DNA of 14,641 nt, from positions 1 through 14,641 of the forward strand of contig JALNVY010000037.1 in NCBI GenBank assembly GCA_023231165.1, read 5' to 3'. Below are positions 12,558 to 14,641 of the stretch, one piece after another. Both the position numbers and the translations under genes were made by a program. Position 1 is the first letter of the stretch; the number at the start of each line of letters is the position of its first letter. Source of the stretch: Syntrophales bacterium. Lineage in GTDB: Bacteria > Desulfobacterota > Syntrophia > Syntrophales > UBA8958. The notes below the pieces were generated by a model. The model saw only the letters and a program-made list of their open reading frames with translations, ran no database searches and was not told the origin of the DNA.

Positions 12558-14264
12558 CTATACCATGACCGCGGAGGCGGCCTCTTCCAGCGTCGTGATT
12601 CCCTGGAGAACCTTGCTGGCCGCATCCTCCTTGAGGGTCCGGAGCTTTCCTTCCGCTAAGGCCACCCTTGTGATCTCCTGGGACGATTTTCTCTTCAGGA
12701 TCATCTCCTGGATCATCTCGTCATTGACCAGGACCTCAAAGAGCCCCGTCCGCCCCTTGTAGCCGGTATTCATACACTGGTAGCAACCCTTACCCCTCTT
12801 GTAATTGGGGTTCTCGGCTTTGCCCAGCCCCCAGGCGACGAGGGCAGACTCCGAAGGTTGGTATGGTTCCTCACAATATGGGCAGATGGTCCGGACCAGC
12901 CTCTGGGCAAAGGAAACCAGCAGCGCCGAGGCAACGAGAAAGGGCTCGATCCCCATATCGATGAAGCGGGTGATCGCCCCTGCGGCGTCGTTCGTGTGAA
13001 TTGTGCTGAGCAGTCGATGCCCCGTCTGGGCTGCCTGGATGGCAATCGCCGCCGTCTCGCCATCCCGGATCTCCCCCACCATGATGATGTCCGGATCCTG
13101 CCGGAGGATGGAACGGAGGCCGCCCGCGAAGGTCATCCCCGCCTTCCGGTTAAGCTGCACCTGGCGGATGTTATCGATCCGGTATTCGACCGGGTCCTCA
13201 AGGGTGATGATATTCGTATCCGGGCTGTTGAGTTCATTCAGGATGGAATAGAGGCTCGTGCTCTTTCCGCTTCCCGTCGGTCCGGTGCTCAGGATCATTC
13301 CGTAGGCCTTCCGGATCATCGTGTCGATCTTGTCCCGGTCTGTTTGGATCATCCCGAGGCGATCGAGGGAATAGACGCCTGAACTCATGTCCAGGAGACG
13401 CAGGACGATGTTCTCCCCATGAATTGTGGGCATGGAGGAGACACGGACGTTGATTTCCTTCGTATCCATCTTGAGGGTGAAACGGCCGTCCTGCGGGATC
13501 CGTGAGACAGTGATGTCCATGTTGGCCAAGATTTTGATCCGGGCAGTAATCGGCAGGGCAAGGGATTTCGGCGGCGATGGCACCTCGTGCAACTTTCCGT
13601 CCATCCGGAATCGCACCTGCATGCTGTTCTGCTGGGGGCTGACGTGGATATCACTCGCCCTCTCGCGGATCGCCTGGGCGAAGATGGAGTTAACCAGGCG
13701 GACTACCGGCGCCTCACCCGCCATATCCTGGAGTGACGAGACTTGAATCTCACTTTCGGACCGCGTCTGCGCCGTTTCTTCATCGGACTGCGACTCGATT
13801 TCCATGATTTCCATGACGCCGCCCAATCCCGACTGCTGCCCGTAGAGACCATTGATCAACTGGTTGATCTCACGCTCGGTACAGACAACCGGTTCCACCT
13901 CGGAATTCGTCGTGATCTCGATCGAATCCATAGTATTGATGTCGAGGGGGTCCGTCATGGCGATCGTCAGGAGTCGTCCCTTTTTCCGGAGGGGCGCCAC
14001 CTGGTATTTCTGGGCGATCTCGATCGGGATCAGGCGGGCAAGACTTGGATCGAGGGGATAGGCGTCGGGGTGGTAATTCTCGATCTTGAGCTGCTTGCTC
14101 AGCAGATCAACAATCTGGTTTTCATTGATTATCCCCTGCCGACTGAGGTACTGACCCAGCTTCAGACCGGCCTTCTTGTGCTCGGCGATAGCATGTTTGA
14201 GCTGCTCCTCCGTAAGTAACTTGCTCTCGACAAGCATTTCTCCCAATCGCTTTTTTATTATCAT
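12558..14264 (-). CDS. pilB: Type IV pilus assembly ATPase PilB (GspE/MshE family)
   Basis: The 568-residue protein is a complete secretion ATPase. The N-terminal MshEN-type region has KRLGEML (5-11) and LKLGQYLSRQG (34-44); a charged linker rich in Glu, Ser and Gln follows (about 150-175). The catalytic half has Walker A STGPTGSGKST (326-336), an Asp box around TLEDPVEYR, Walker B PDIIMVGEIRDGE (391-403), a His box TGHRLLSTIHTND (414-426) and a tetracysteine zinc site CPYC (461-464) / CYQC (494-497), which is typical of PilB/GspE and absent from PilT. It hydrolyses ATP at the cytoplasmic base to drive pilus extension. ATG 14264 is preceded by GAAGG at 9 nt. The stop is 4 bp from pilC. No PilT-type retraction ATPase is in the window. 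Confidence 0.95.
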   Translation of the reverse strand: MIIKKRLGEMLVESKLLTEEQLKHAIAEHKKAGLKLGQYLSRQGIINENQIVDLLSKQLKIENYHPDAYPLDPSLARLIPIEIAQKYQVAPLRKKGRLLTIAMTDPLDINTMDSIEITTNSEVEPVVCTEREINQLINGLYGQQSGLGGVMEIMEIESQSDEETAQTRSESEIQVSSLQDMAGEAPVVRLVNSIFAQAIRERASDIHVSPQQNSMQVRFRMDGKLHEVPSPPKSLALPITARIKILANMDITVSRIPQDGRFTLKMDTKEINVRVSSMPTIHGENIVLRLLDMSSGVYSLDRLGMIQTDRDKIDTMIRKAYGMILSTGPTGSGKSTSLYSILNELNSPDTNIITLEDPVEYRIDNIRQVQLNRKAGMTFAGGLRSILRQDPDIIMVGEIRDGETAAIAIQAAQTGHRLLSTIHTNDAAGAITRFIDMGIEPFLVASALLVSFAQRLVRTICPYCEEPYQPSESALVAWGLGKAENPNYKRGKGCYQCMNTGYKGRTGLFEVLVNDEMIQEMILKRKSSQEITRVALAEGKLRTLKEDAASKVLQGITTLEEAASAVMV

Positions 14265-14267
14265 AAG

Positions 14268-14327
14268 TCACAACCTTCGAGATAATTTCAAATGTCCGAA
14301 TCTGTCATTCCCACAACGATTCTCCAA
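14268..14327 (-). other. Possible 19-codon leader ORF before pilB
   Basis: A strong AAGGAGGT (14330-14337) lies just after the upstream gene's stop, with no long gene close behind it. A TTG at 14327, only about 3 nt beyond, opens a 19-codon frame (start LENRCGNDRFGH if read literally) ending in TGA 3 bp before the pilB ATG. The start spacing is too short to be convincing; it may be a relic or a chance frame. Confidence 0.15.
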
Positions 14328-14341
14328 TGACCTCCTTCGTG

Positions 14342-14641
14342 TCAATTGGAGAAAAAGACGGTATCCGCTCCCTGCTTTTCCATTATTTTCGCGTTGGCCG
14401 CCAGGGTGGCCGGAAGTTTCCGGATCGCGTTCCGCGCTTCTGCGTCGCTGTCAAAAACCTTTCTCAGCACCAGGTCAAACACCATCCCCTCCCGGGGATT
14501 CCAGAACGGCAGCATTTTGATATAGACAGGATACTCTTTATAGAATCCGTAGGCCTCATCGAGACTTCCCTTGGAGGCGATCCGCACCCGCTTCCCGTCT
14601 CCAGGCCAGGGCACTGCCGGGACTGCCGGAAACGCGATCAG
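14342..14641 (-). CDS. C-terminal part of an unidentified protein, possible SPOR-like tail (runs off the right edge)
   Basis: The frame is open from the right edge to TGA at 14342-14344, giving 99 visible residues. It starts in a Pro/Ala/Val stretch (AFPAVPAVPWPGDGK), resembling a linker, followed by a compact domain with DEAYGFYKEYPVYIKMLPFW and VFDSDAEARNAIRKLPATLA. The strand-helix pattern with a final 'spaced residues ... DAEARNAI' helix recalls the second half of SPOR (peptidoglycan-binding) domains. The match is by eye and could be wrong. A GTG at 14614 could start a 90-residue protein, but the continuous frame and linker upstream argue that the gene begins outside the window. It is 77 bp before pilB, so it is probably in the same operon; a cell-wall or secretion-associated protein such as an ExeA/GspA-type factor is possible but unproven. 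Confidence 0.6.
   Translation of the reverse strand: MIAFPAVPAVPWPGDGKRVRIASKGSLDEAYGFYKEYPVYIKMLPFWNPREGMVFDLVLRKVFDSDAEARNAIRKLPATLAANAKIMEKQGADTVFFSN

Noticed and set aside
1..14641. CRISPR arrays, tRNA/rRNA genes, insertion sequences or phage genes
   Set aside because: I found no regularly spaced repeats, no cloverleaf-like sequence, and no transposase or integrase motif in any real gene.

Overview
The window carries a type IV pilus operon followed by a surface-glycan and glycosyltransferase region. Every gene I can support lies on the minus strand, so transcription runs from high to low coordinates. The layout (pilB, pilC and a REC-less sigma-54 activator before a pilin, then eukaryote-like TPR/GT-C membrane proteins) suggests a Gram-negative bacterium of the Desulfobacterota/Deltaproteobacteria type, perhaps near Syntrophales or Geobacterales. 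That placement is an inference from gene content; there is no rRNA or other phylogenetic marker here.

In transcription order: (1) 14641-14342, the C-terminal end of a protein with a possible SPOR-like tail, cut by the window edge. (2) 14264-9987, a tight cluster of the assembly ATPase pilB, the platform protein pilC and a membrane-anchored sigma-54 activator lacking a receiver domain; pilB/pilC are 4 bp apart and pilC/activator overlap. (3) 9986-9690, a gene-free stretch of about 300 bp with a -24/-12 type promoter, a candidate activator site, a long leader containing a Lys-rich upstream ORF, and a strong Shine-Dalgarno sequence. (4) 9689-9300, a prepilin with a Ser/Thr-rich C-terminal tail. 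(5) 9299-9171, a structured 3' region ending in a perfect 18-bp terminator hairpin.

(6) 9131-2419 holds four genes for lipid-linked-sugar glycosylation: a TMTC-like multi-membrane protein with C-terminal TPRs, a second GT-C-like membrane protein with TPRs, a Dpm1-like GT2 enzyme expected to make a polyprenyl-phosphate sugar, and a GT39/ArnT-like membrane glycosyltransferase. (7) 2390-342 is a strikingly A+T-rich membrane protein with an embedded spermidine-synthase-like domain. (8) 234-1 is the start of CDP-glucose 4,6-dehydratase (rfbG), behind its own good sigma-70-like promoter; it probably opens a dideoxyhexose/O-antigen operon beyond the left edge.

The most interesting reading is that the pilus genes and the glycosylation genes belong together: the GT2 enzyme would charge a polyprenyl phosphate, and one or more GT-C proteins would transfer the sugar to an extracytoplasmic acceptor, of which the Ser/Thr-rich pilin next door is the obvious candidate. 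This is inferred from gene order and family knowledge. The glycosyltransferases could equally serve O-antigen or another surface polymer, as the adjacent rfbG suggests. Base composition falls from the G+C-rich pil genes to the A+T-rich left side, consistent with a mosaic locus.
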